DNA of 57,676 bases from Sporodiniella umbellata (taxonomy: Eukaryota > Mucoromycota > Mucoromycetes > Mucorales > Rhizopodaceae). The translations under genes were made by a program, and so were the position numbers. How positions within the stretch are numbered: the first letter of the stretch is position 1; each line of letters starts with the position of its first letter. Shown here piece by piece: positions 19,256 through 30,515 of the stretch. The stretch is from contig JAIXMR010000140.1 of NCBI GenBank assembly GCA_025677835.1, positions 1 to 57,676 of the forward strand. Reading direction: 5' to 3'. The notes beneath the pieces were generated by a model, which saw nothing but the letters and a program-made list of their open reading frames with translations, was not told where the DNA came from and ran no database searches.

Positions 19256-22200
19256 AATTTTTGCTTGGAATAAATTTGAACCCGGCCCAAACCCTTTCCC
19301 TTATATATATATATATATATATATACGAATTCATATACATTAGTAAAATACAATCAATCGTCTGCCTCTTTGATCGTTTTCTCTGGTTTTTGCGTATAAG
19401 AAAATAATGTAAAAACAAAAGAGTTTTACCTTGGTTTTCCCCTCTTTTGGTTCATATTTTTTATTGGCTAAAAAAACTCCATATATTTTTAATTTTAAAT
19501 TCCGCTATTTTAAAATTGCTTGGAAAAAATGGAACCTAATTTAATTAGACTTTAAAAATAAATCATACTGTCATACATCGCTGGATTTTTAGGCAAGCTT
19601 TCAATTAAGTTCTAGGATCTACATCAACTCAGTAAATACTGCGAAATGTCAATATCTGGTCCGAATCCCATATTACGACGGTTTTTTTTTAAAAGCATTT
19701 ACTACTAGACTCATTATTAAACACGCCCAGTAGTCACCTACCAATATTAGGTATATTTTATATATATACCGATCTGATGGATAGCATACTTTTTATATAT
19801 CTTTATATTTTACGAGACTGTTAAGTTGATTTAAGATCTGAAGATATGCTATCCTTCTACATCTTCTTTACTTGAGAAGGCACACGAACCTGCTTATCAA
19901 TGCACCACTACACCCAAAGAGGCATATAACACAAAGTTCATATTACGTTTAGGATAATGAGACAATCAATGTAGTATGTCAATCAGTAAAAGAGCACTAA
20001 CAGAATACAGAGACTTGTTTTTTTCCTTTTTTTTTATGCCTATGAAGGTACCTACAAAATTTTGTACCTTTTTGAAAGTGGGAAACAATATAACTGTTTT
20101 TTTTAAAAAAAAGTGTGTGTTGCTAAATCAGTGCCCTGGCTTTTATTGTTCGTTTTCTAGCACTAAGCTACTGTTATTAATTTAACATTTCAGTTTTGTA
20201 CATGAGCTTAGACAACTTTCATCGTTTGCTTATAACAAGTCGTTGAAACTAATAATTTTTGTCACCAGACCCGTAATCTAAAGTGTGTCTTTAGGCATAC
20301 ACTATGTGGTTTTGAATTCAGTACAAAAAGAGCCAAGGTACAAGTATGCCGAGTTTTAATGGGGGAACAGTATTTTTACACCATCTTATTACTCATAAAT
20401 ACTTTTAACACAAACAATGACTTTACTTGGTTACTGTGCGAAACTTCCAAATTACACATTTGTTTTGCAGCTATATTCTCCATCAACGTTTTTATGTAAA
20501 CTTTAACGTACAATGTAAACAGTGTATGTTGTTAAAGCGAAAAAAGTGTGTTATCTTTGAGTATTATTATTTTTTATTTGATGTAAATTAGATAGGTTTT
20601 TATTAAAGCGATAATTAGTTAATTGTTGTAACATAGCGGCTTTAACGCGTTTAGTGATTTAAATAACATTTTAACAGAAATAAAAACAAATTCCTGCCTC
20701 TCAATCATTTCTCTATTAAGAGGCACTCTCTGTTAGTGTATTGATTGTCCCAAATATAATATGTTTTAAAAACTTTGTTATAAACGTAAATACGGGTCTA
20801 CTTTACGCGACTTTGTAAACAGCAATTGATTAGATGAAGAGCTCATATTTGGTAGATTTGACACATTCGATGTTTGTATAGACACTGCAAAAATATTGAT
20901 GAATTTTCAAATACGCACATATACAAGGATTCCAAAATCAAAAGGTCAGCTGAAAAAAGTCGCACAAAATTGTTAAACGAGTGAACCAGCGCCCCATAGA
21001 AAAATCCAGTAGTTGAACAAAAATTGTCGCTAAAGGTATGGTATAGTTTTAGCTAAAAGGTTATGGAATCAAACTTTTTGAAAACATCTGCATAACTCTA
21101 GAATTTACCAATAGCAGAACCATCCAAATTTTGGTGGCTTTTTTCAGCTGAAGAAACAGAGCTGATAGTTAATTTTTTGAATCTTATTTTCTCTTATGTA
21201 GTTTATTGTCCTGGCTTTAGTGAATGACTAGCGCAGAAAATTTTTCAACACAATAATATCACAGTAAGCAACTTAAAAGTAGTGTTACTGTCATTGCCGC
21301 AAAATTAGAAAATGAAACACTGGGTTGTGTAGGAGTAAAAGTGTTGAATCCTTAATCCGACTTAGATTTGGGCTTTATAACTTTGGTTTCTTTAATGTAT
21401 GTGTTTACTCTCATGTACGAAAAAATTCAAACTGAAAGGTACTTGTAATCCAGTAATTTTCCTACCCAATAACTGCTTGCCTGTTATCAAAGTACTCCAC
21501 TAAAATTGCATAGATGGTCGAAATAATGGCAGTTAGTTCCTTGGAGAAAATCACAGATTTGAGTGTTCTTTTTGAGATAGTAGACAACCTATTTTTGCCA
21601 CAAGATTGACTGAAGCGACATTGTATTATAGCGTTTCTTCATAGATTCGAAGATAGTACCTAGTTGTCTTGTACTAGGCTTTTTTTTTCAATAGTACACC
21701 AACTGCTTATTTATTATTTGCCACTTGGCCCATTTACTATCAATCAGTATACATAGCAATAAAGTTATTGAAAACAATTACAAAAATTTATAAAAGCTCG
21801 AAGACAGTTATGTTCAATTTTTTTTATTAAAATGTATTAAAGTAGCTGTTTTATCACTGAACATTTACTTTATTTTATTATTTCTGTAATTTTTTGCTTC
21901 TGCTTTTTTTTTTATAAGGTTTTGTTCTTTATCGTTGGCAATCGTTTTATTTGCACACTTATTTACGTAAATTTACAACAGCTTTATAGCCAATCTATTT
22001 GTAAAAAAGTACTGGCTGCTATAAAATTTATTGTCTACTAAATGCTTTGCAAACTAGTTACCCACTTTTATGTAAATTTGTGTTGACTAACTTTGCATAA
22101 ATTTTTATTCTAACACTAAAATTAATACTATTGTTTTTAGAGTATTAAAAAATAACCAAATGTTGTTACAGAAACTGCAAGCTTCAAACATTGCAAAAAG

Positions 22201-24292
22201 AAAATTTTTGCTATGATTTTCCCCTCTCCACACTTTATCTCTTCCTTCGTTTATATTTCTTTATTTCGTAAAAACATTTCTTTCTAAACTCAATTTAATT
22301 GTATAATTATCAATACTCCCATATTTAGAAGCGAGTAATAATAAACTTTGGATTTTTGGGCACTTGAGAACAAAAAAGTGTAAAGCCTGAAGTAGAACCT
22401 TTGATGAATGTTTCTAATTAGGAGCAATTAAAGCTTAGATATAGGACATCATAATTTAAAAAAAACATGAAAGTTAAAACATAAAAGAAACTCAAAGTGT
22501 ATCTAAAATTCGAATGTTATAGCATATTTCACATTTTGTTACTATTTCAAAAGGAAATATTATATATTAAAAGAAAAAAACCCAAATTAAATATTAATAT
22601 TATAATATATGAAAAAATTCTCTTTAGAAAGCATACTAATGCTTTTAAATATTAGCTGATTAAACGACCAGTCTAAGCATTTTTGTATAATAAAAGCATT
22701 ATAAAGAAAAACAAACAAAAGACAGCATGTTCATCAAATTTAAATTTTTTTTAGTTTAAACACAAGGCTAGGCTTGCCATTTTTTTCCATAATTAGGAGG
22801 CCTATTCATTGCTGCATAAAAATCTTAAACTAAAAATATTTACGTATCATTTTTAAAACTGACATATTAAATAGTCTTACTTTCATCTCGTATTTTCCAG
22901 TTTACTTTATTGATTTAAAAAAATTGACAGCGCTTTTTTAATCATAGTAATTGTGACTTTAAGCTATATATAGTGTTTTGGTTGTCAAAATAATCGGTAT
23001 AATTTTTAATCTTAATCACATGCTGTCGATGCCCCTCTTTTTTGTTCCTTTTTTTTTTATTTCCCATGTCTCAATATAATGTTTGGCAGCAAAATAAGCC
23101 AAATAACATGCAAATCATGTTATGTTGACAGACAGTAACCCTACTCCTTTTAAAAAGAAAGCGATACGATTATTGTTGCTCTTTCGCCCTTTCGAATCTT
23201 TGAAGGAATCACAAAAAAAAAGTCCTCTTATAAGGATTGATTCCAATTGAAATATTATCGACTGTATGTTTTATTATTACATAGTTGCTTTTTATGTCTA
23301 TAAATTACAAAAAACAATAGCAATTAACAAAGACTTGATGTTACTCTTTTTTTCTTTTTCTTTTTTCTGTCTGTATTCTCCATCTACTCTTTCAGTAGTG
23401 AATGTCTAGTTTTATAATTTTTCTTCTTAAAAAATTATTATATATATATATATGTGTGTGTGTATGCACGTAGCTATATTTATTAGATATTACAAATACA
23501 ACAAGCAAACCGTTTAATCATTTTTGTATCATATAAACTTTTAAAAAGTTTTGACCTCATCAACTGTGAAAACGTAGCCTTGTAGTTTTTGCGGTGCTTT
23601 TTAAAAAACAATTGGCTACAAGTGGAGCATTGATGTTAAATCCCAGATGTCACGTTAGTATCTCCGACCTTTCGTTAAAGACATAATAAACGTGTTTTGA
23701 ATATATAATACATTTTTAAGACCATTATTTTATTTTATTTTTTGATAGATAAACCATTTTTCTTATTGAAAAAAGCGTTCTGGGAAGCCAGATATCCAAT
23801 AAAGCGTATTTACAGGGGTTTTTCTCAGGTTTTCAGTTAAAGGCTGCATAAAAATTATGCAAATAATTCAAAAGCCTGCTTAATTAATTTTTCGGTCAGC
23901 AAACTCCAACCTAAAGAACTTTTTTTTTATCATTAGAAAGTGCACATACTAGTTAAACAGATTTGTTTATAGTACAGCTCCAATTGTTCAAGTATATTAT
24001 AAATTTGTATATGAACTGACTAGGTTACTTGACAAGTCTTTACTGTTTGTTTGGCGGCCGTCTAACTAAAGTATACTACTTTGAATTTATTTTACACTGT
24101 CTTTTTTGTTGTCATATATTAGACGACTATTTTTTTCAAAGCCACGTTTATTAATTTTTTTAAAAAAAGGAGAGGAAGCTACAGAAAGCCGGCAGCATTA
24201 AAAGAGAAACAGAGCTAGTTGAAAGACAAACAGCTGAAAGGCAGCTTTTTGAAGCATACTTTTTAAGCGTACGGTTTATTTGACTCAGATAT
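19256..24292. other. Five-kilobase AT-rich gene desert
   Basis: No ORF longer than about 70 codons with protein-like composition is seen on either strand. It contains AT/TG microsatellites (about 19304-19324, 23440-23463), a short inverted repeat (about 19778-19788 with 19846-19855), and the MITE-like repeat at 20947-21150. No tRNA or rRNA signature was recognised. Confidence 0.55.
20947..21150. mobile_element. MITE-like short inverted-repeat element
   Basis: Imperfect terminal inverted repeats of about 25 bp bound a 204-bp unit. The left end starts CAGCTGAAAAAAGTCGCACA and the right end, reverse-complemented, starts CAGCTGAAAAAAGCCACCAA. Ends are CAG...CTG. No coding capacity and no clear target-site duplication are seen. 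Confidence 0.5.
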
Positions 24293-26438
24293 CTAAAGTG
24301 GTACAATAGCCAGGGGACCATCAATGGAATAGTTGTTCAATATATTGTCAGCCCAAACAAACGACTTGAAATCAAACCTTTCAAGATCAAATATATCTGG
24401 ATAAGCCTCAGCAAACTCAGGTATCATTGATTCGTACATTTCCTTTAACTCAACCTGATCTCCAGTGCTAAAATTGCTATCAAGTTAAAAATAAATAAAG
24501 TCTTAGTACATCGCTGTTTATAGGAGCTAAAGATTTACTTTCGCGAAGCCTTTTCAAAAAACTTTTTCCATTTACTATTTTGCTTGTTTTTCTCTTGAAT
24601 GAGACACAGCATGAGGACAATATCAGCTTCTTCCTCTTGGTCTTCAAATATCTCTGAAATAGCTTTGGAAAAGGCAGCGTCTTCTTTCATGATTTTTTCT
24701 GATGTGATGACAACCATGTCCAGAGAAACAAATGGACTATTGTCGATGTCTAATGACGAACAATGATGATCTTGGTTGACAATACTTAGAAATGGGGCCA
24801 TCAATGCAATTCTACTTTCTTTTGTGTCTTGATCCATACAACTTATCAGTTGACGTTTCATACCTTCAATCTTGGCTATTGTGCTGTTGTATATATCCTC
24901 TTGGCCTAGACATGTTGAAGTAAATGAGCAAAAAAGAAAGTCAGAGTGTCTCAGCATCCACAACACTATCTGAGCATACCTGACCGATACATAAGGGCGT
25001 ACTTTTGCCAAGGTTTCAAATCGCAATTTGTGTTCATCTTGACTGACTTAAGAGCTAAAAGCCTGCCTTTTAGCAAAGAAAGAGTTGTTGATAGCATAGA
25101 GAGCTCGTTTCTGTAGCCAACTCTTTCCAGAAAGCTTGGGTCTTTACAGTCCTTATAATAAGTAGTCTCCATGCTGTTCATTACCAAAACTCTCATCATC
25201 TTAAAAAATCCAGGTGGGATGGTATTTCTATGGATATAGTAAATGAACTCGTCACTATTTCCTGAAGAAACCCCGCAGTTTCTCAGAATAGACAATTTGG
25301 TTGCATAATTCAAATCTTGAGAAAAGTTTGGCTTTAAAGAGATATGATCATAGTCGTTGAACTGCATATATAAAGACGTATTTTAAGCTAAAGACAAAAA
25401 AAAAACACGGGTCTCTTTTTACCTCAAAACAAAATCCATATCCTGTCAAGACTGCCTATTAATGTGAGTATATAAGGGCAAAAAAAAATTATAGACTGAT
25501 CCTACGTTCTTCGTTAGACTAAAAACCAATTGTATTGTGAGACCAAGCTATAGGTATAATTTTTTTTCAGTACCTTTGGTCCATAGTTGTTATATATCTC
25601 AGCTCCTTTTGGGTATTCTTGACCAGAAATAAACGACATACATCCTGTATCGCTATCACCATTTCTTGACCAGGTGATTTTGGTGTTTGGCTTGTGGTTT
25701 AAAGCATCCACAAGAGGAAACAAAACCTCTGTATCATCAGCGGCTAAAGGGTCTACAAGCTTGTAGGGAAATGCTCTGGAAGAATAAATACTATATGCCC
25801 ACAAAAACTCGTCCCTATTTTTTTAAAGAGAAATTAAAAGCGTCAAATTAAAGTGCTGTAGCTTAGGTCTAATGAAGTATACATACCAACTGATACTAAT
25901 TTGAATATTGTCTGGTATATTTTTTAGGAGTCTATCAAAATCGCTTTTTAAAGTGGCTTTTCTTTCAGTCAAAGCAGTTTCCAAATTAGTCTTGGCTAAG
26001 AAAACCATATCATCTTCATCAAAATACAAGGCCGTCATAACTTTTTTTGGAAGGATGTTTATATAAGGGAAGTAAAAAGACTTGTTCCCCAACATCTTTT
26101 GCTGAGCAAGAAAAAGTGACTGTAATAAACGTCCTGAAAATTCGTTCAAAGTTGGAAACTCGCTACGAGCTATTTTCTCGTGTATACAGATTTTGAAAGG
26201 TACAGTAGCAAAATTTTCGTCTGCTTTAATTGTATCTATCGCGTATACGCATCCTTCTCCTTGGGAGTCTACACACAGTGTATATTAATTCGTCGAGTTT
26301 TTACTTTCAGTTAGGTGTAAAAAGAGAAAGATAAAAAAGGGTAAGGAGTTCTATACCTTTTTTTAATTCAATTTTGTCAAATAACCCTCCGTTATTTTTT
26401 ATCCATTCCAGATAAACTCTCAAGTCTGAATCTGCCAT
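24293..26438 (-). CDS. SET-domain lysine methyltransferase (SETD3/SETD4/RKM-like)
   Basis: Eight minus-strand exons, 26438-26357, 26268-25887, 25814-25574, 25518-25506, 25451-25423, 25361-24980, 24905-24539 and 24476-24293, give 559 aa with consistent phases. SET features: GEGCVYAIDTIKADE at the start, then VDALNHKPNTKITW (the DxLNH motif, about 188-200), GAEIYNNYGPKSNEELLTGY (NNYG...N..LL.GYGF catalytic/SAM region) followed by GFCFE. A C-terminal helical region typical of the Rubisco-LSMT-type substrate-binding fold follows. Substrates in this group include ribosomal proteins, cytochrome c and actin; the sequence does not decide. Exon 4 is only 13 nt and exon 5 only 29 nt. The ATG is preceded on the transcript strand by 26 T (plus-strand A run 26443-26468). 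Confidence 0.9.
25506..25518 (-). other. 13-nt microexon of the SET-domain gene
   Basis: It reads TCTAACGAAGAAC, flanked by TTTTTAG and GTAGGA. It supplies S-N-E-E and the first base of the next Leu codon, restoring GPK-SNEEL-LTGYGFCFE, the conserved SET C-terminal motif. Without it the frame is lost. Confidence 0.82.
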
Positions 26439-28069
26439 TCGTAAAAAAAAAAAAAAAAAAAAAAAAAAGAAAAGAAAAAAAAATTAAGAGCCCGAAAACG
26501 AAGTCTTTACTAAAATTCTCTTCTGCTAACAAATGTTAAATTTTACGCGATAAACTGAGTTGAATAAAACGCGTTTTTTAATTCTTACCATAAAATTTAA
26601 AGAAATGAAATGGGTACTGGAATAGCAATATTTTTAATATTCTAAAACAAACCATTCTCGTTGAGGACACAAAAATGTCAGAGTAAAGGCTATAGATGCT
26701 AATTTGGCCAAAACTGTATATGAAACGCTATCAAATAATATTAACAACCCAGCGGGCGCTCTGTAAGCAGAGCGGTAAATTTACGGTCCTAAGTTTACAC
26801 AACTTTTGATGCACATACAAAAGTTGAACAGCCCGCATTAAAAAAAAAAGAAAAAGAAAAAAAATTATCAATCGCCATTTGTCACACAATTTGAAATGTA
26901 TAGGAGGTCCTGATCCTACATACAAAAAAATTCAATAAAGAGGTAAAAGACAGCATAGCGAACACGATCTGGGACACTCACTCACATTTAAGTAAGCTAT
27001 ATATAATAGAGTGTTTGGATACTCTTTTAATAAAAGTTTGAACAATACACTTGGTGTTTAAATTACTCTCGAACTGCTTAGTATTTGTTGCCTACTAACC
27101 TTAAATAAAACGTACATACATACGTGTTCTTATTGAAACATTATAAGACACAGCAGTGCCTGACAACAATGACGAGATCCTAGTATCTTACGTAGCCAGC
27201 GTTACCGCACATAAAGAATTAAAGAGCTACAACTAACAGTAAAGCTAAGACCAAGCCGCTTTTGTCTAGACGCTACGATTCAAAATCTAGAAATACTTTT
27301 CTATCTTTGATTCTTTTAGAAAGGCAGGATACTAGGGTAGAAAAAGCCTTCAAGGGCAAGATAAGAAAAGATGGAATACTATAGTAGTCAATGGTCTAAA
27401 AAAGCCTTTTTGTTAACACTTTGTTAATAGGGAACAAGAACATAAAGAAATAAAAGTATAAGATATATACATAAAAGTAGAAGCTGTTTTTAGAGGGCCT
27501 TATGTGTTATATTTTCAGTTTCTCTCAGCATGTCTGTCGTCTATGTAGTCTTTTGAGAGTCCACGCATAATATACGTTAATTAGCCAAGTATACATTTTA
27601 GCTTTAGTAGCACATGAAACACCAGAAAAATCTAAGAGAGACCTCACAGACTTTTTCCTTTCGGAGCAGCTACAACCAAAGAATTTTTTGGTGGTTTATT
27701 TTTTTCAAGATAAACTTTTAGTTCTGAATCTGTCATTTTGTATGAGAAAAATTAAGAGCCCGAAGGGCGGGTCCTTTCTGCTAGTAAATAGAAATTTTTT
27801 TTAACACAGGTCTCCATTATTGTTTGTCTATACTGATACCCGTTAGACCTTACTCTACAATACACCACTTATAAAAAAATCTAAAACAGTCCAATCTAAT
27901 AAGGAAAAGCCGATCAAAGACTCGAAGATCTTTATTTTATTTGCTTATTTTTACCAAAAACTCAAACGGTTGAGCACGTGCGGATTTTTTTTTGAAAAAA
28001 AAAAAAAAAAAAAAAAAAAAAAAGCCGTTCGAAATGCTGTGTTTTCTTTTTCTTTAATTTTTAAAAAAG
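26439..28069. other. Spacer between SET gene and KH gene, with partial duplicate
   Basis: Long A runs at 26443-26468 and 27995-28023 flank the two divergent starts. A truncated copy of the SET gene 5' end lies at about 27644-27790 and is described separately. No other gene is seen. Confidence 0.5.
27644..27790 (-). pseudogene. Truncated duplicate of the SET gene 5' end
   Basis: On the minus strand an ATG at 27736 opens MTDSELKVYLEKN, matching the SET gene start MADSDLRVYLEWIKNN. The sequence just upstream also matches: an ATTAAGAGCCCGAA block occurs at 26485-26498 next to the SET gene and at 27754-27767 here. After about 14 codons similarity ends, and the ORF stops after 30 codons at 27644. 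It looks like a local duplication of promoter plus first exon, or the last trace of a full tandem paralogue. Confidence 0.6.
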
Positions 28070-30218
28070 ATGGAAGACAAAAACTACTCTGCAGTCCCCC
28101 CTCCACCTTCACTTACAGATAATGGATCAACTGTTAATTTTAGTGATGCACTCTCTAGAGCAAGAGCCATTGCAGAAAAACTAAAACAGACTCCAACTCC
28201 TGGTCCGGCAGCAAGTCCTGTAGAGCCGCCTGCAGCTGGTATGTTTTCCGTTTTGTTTTCGTACTTCCTTTTTTTTGTTGATGAATCAACTCTGGTTTTT
28301 TAGGGATCAAACGAGGACATGAAGATAGCTCGTCATCGTCTTTTAGTTCGCCAAATGACCGTGAAAACAAGAGAGGAGCTTATGATGTTGGCGCCTCTAG
28401 ACCTGCCTGTAATCACAACAAGAAAGAAGAAAGATGTTGGAGACTTACTCTGCTTTTTTTTTTTTTTGTCTTTTTTTAGACACGTCTAGTGAACCTCGAC
28501 GATATGGGTTAGGCTCAGAAGAGCGAAGAGGCACATCTACTTATGGTGCTGCTTCGGGACGTCAAGAAGAATACAGCGTTCCTAATCACATGGTGGGATT
28601 GCTCATTGGTAAAGGTGGTGAGAATCTGAAAAAAATCGAACGCGTGTCTGGCGTTTCGAAGGTTCAGTTTGCTGCAGGTAATTGAAACGAAAGATTTTTT
28701 TAAAAAAAAAAGGTACTTTTCATATTCATGTTGTTTATATATAGATACATCTGGACCGGAAAGAGTTGTTTTTATTGTAGGAGAACAAGAGCAGATAAGC
28801 ATAGCACGCGACATGATCCGACAAATGGTAGACGATGCAAAAGCAAACGAGGCAAATCGAACTACAGGCCCTCCAGGGGGTGGCTACCATTATCAAGGAA
28901 ATATGCATAGCAACTCTATTCAAGTCAGAATACCTGTACCTAAGATCGGTTTGGTCATAGGACGAGGAGGCGAGACAATTCGCGAATTTGAGCAACAAAG
29001 TCGAGCAAAGATCATCCTTCCATCTGATAGTGCTGGCGACATCAACAATGAGAGAGCAGTCACGCTTATTGGTGATGAAGCTGCTGTTCAACACGCAAAA
29101 CAACTCATTGAAGATATTGTATTTGGGTCCCCTAATGTAAGTTTCTTTTTTTTTTTTTTTTTTTTGATATTGTGAGACTGAGTCAATACTTTAGTTGGCC
29201 ACCCCTCGTTACTCTCAATACGGCGCTTCTCACGGAATGGGTGTGGGTGGTGGGCCCAATGACCAGCGTATCTATGTGCCTATTCCAGCTACCGTAGTTG
29301 GCCTTATCATCGGGAGGGGTGGAGAAACAATCAGATACTTTCAAGAACAATCAGGTGCTCGAGTTAAAGTTGATCTGAGTGGAGACCCAAATGCTGAAGA
29401 GCGCAACGTCTGTATTACAGGTAAGATATTGAAAAGGACCAAAAAAAACTGAATACTGACTATCTTTTTATCAGGTGAGCCTCAAGCTTTAGCAGTTGCT
29501 AAAAGACTAGTCGAAGAAAAAGTAGCAGAGGTATCTCAACGCAATGGAAAAAGAGCCTATAAGTTTTCGATTAATATTATTATTGATTAGGCTAATCCTG
29601 AATACGCCGCAAGGTATTCTAGTCCTGATTATACAAGGTATTATTTGGGATTAAAAGAGAAAACGAAGACTAGTTTCAACTAAAGCTTTGTTTAGCTTTT
29701 ATGAGCAGCAGTTTCAGCAATACGACTACTCACAATACTATGCGCAATACGGCTATGACCAATATCAAGCTTATGCACAATATAATTATGGGGGATATCA
29801 ACCAGGTACTGCAACACCTGCGCCTGCGCCTGGAACAACACCAGAATCTACACCAGCGGTAGCAAATACACCAGCATCAACGACAGAAACAGACAACAAT
29901 AGTGACCAAAAGAGTACAGCTGAAGCTGCTGCTGCTTATTATGCACACTATTATGGACAACCACAAACTCAAGAGCAAAAGGATGCATACAACCAATGGT
30001 TTCAACAGTACTACGGACAATACTATAACCAACAATCAGACTCACAGGAAAGAGCCAATCCGTCTTTAACAGAAGCTGACCAGGAGGAAACAAAGGCAGA
30101 CGAAAAGACCGACAAAAACAGTCAAAGTGAAGAAGACGACAAAAAAGATGATAGCCAATCAGAAAACCAAGACGAAAACGAAAACGAAAACGAAGAAGAA
30201 GCTGGTGATAGCGAGTAA
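28070..30218 (+). CDS. Three-KH-domain RNA/ssDNA-binding protein (FUBP/KHSRP-like)
   Basis: Eight exons, 28070-28238, 28304-28408, 28480-28677, 28745-29136, 29195-29420, 29475-29530, 29591-29637 and 29696-30218, give 571 aa. Each KH domain has its GxxG loop: GKGG (about 135-138), GRGG (about 230-233) and GRGG (about 328-331), with contexts VGLLIGKGGENLKKIE, IGLVIGRGGETIREFE and VGLIIGRGGETIRYFQ. The C-terminus is Tyr/Gln-rich (QFQQYDYSQYYAQYGYDQY) with Pro/Thr linkers and a second motif YYAHYYGQPQTQEQ, then an acidic Lys/Asp/Glu tail. This is the FUBP/KHSRP plan, except that those animal proteins have four KH domains. A likely role is nuclear RNA processing or mRNA stability. The Tyr/Gln-rich tail may phase-separate (inference). 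Confidence 0.93.
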
Positions 30219-30474
30219 CTCAACACTACAATGGGTTTGAGAATAAACACTACTTTTCCCCCTACTTTTCGATCTTGATACGATATAACAAACAGCATAT
30301 TATATATGTTACTAAAAAATTTCAATGTCTATTCTTTTTTTACTCTAATATCACTATCAACACATAGCAGTACCCTTTGCCATCATTTGTCAAGGAACAA
30401 ATCATATATTACTTGAAACCCTGAAATCACCGAATTGAAGAATAATACTGAGTATAAGGGTCGAGTAAATCGGA

Positions 30475-30515
<41 letters not shown>

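Noticed and set aside
26740..26860. Possible tRNA-like hairpin sequence (GCGGGCGCTCTGTAAGCAGAG)
   Set aside because: Short complementary stretches exist, but no A box/B box pair or acceptor stem of tRNA spacing could be drawn.
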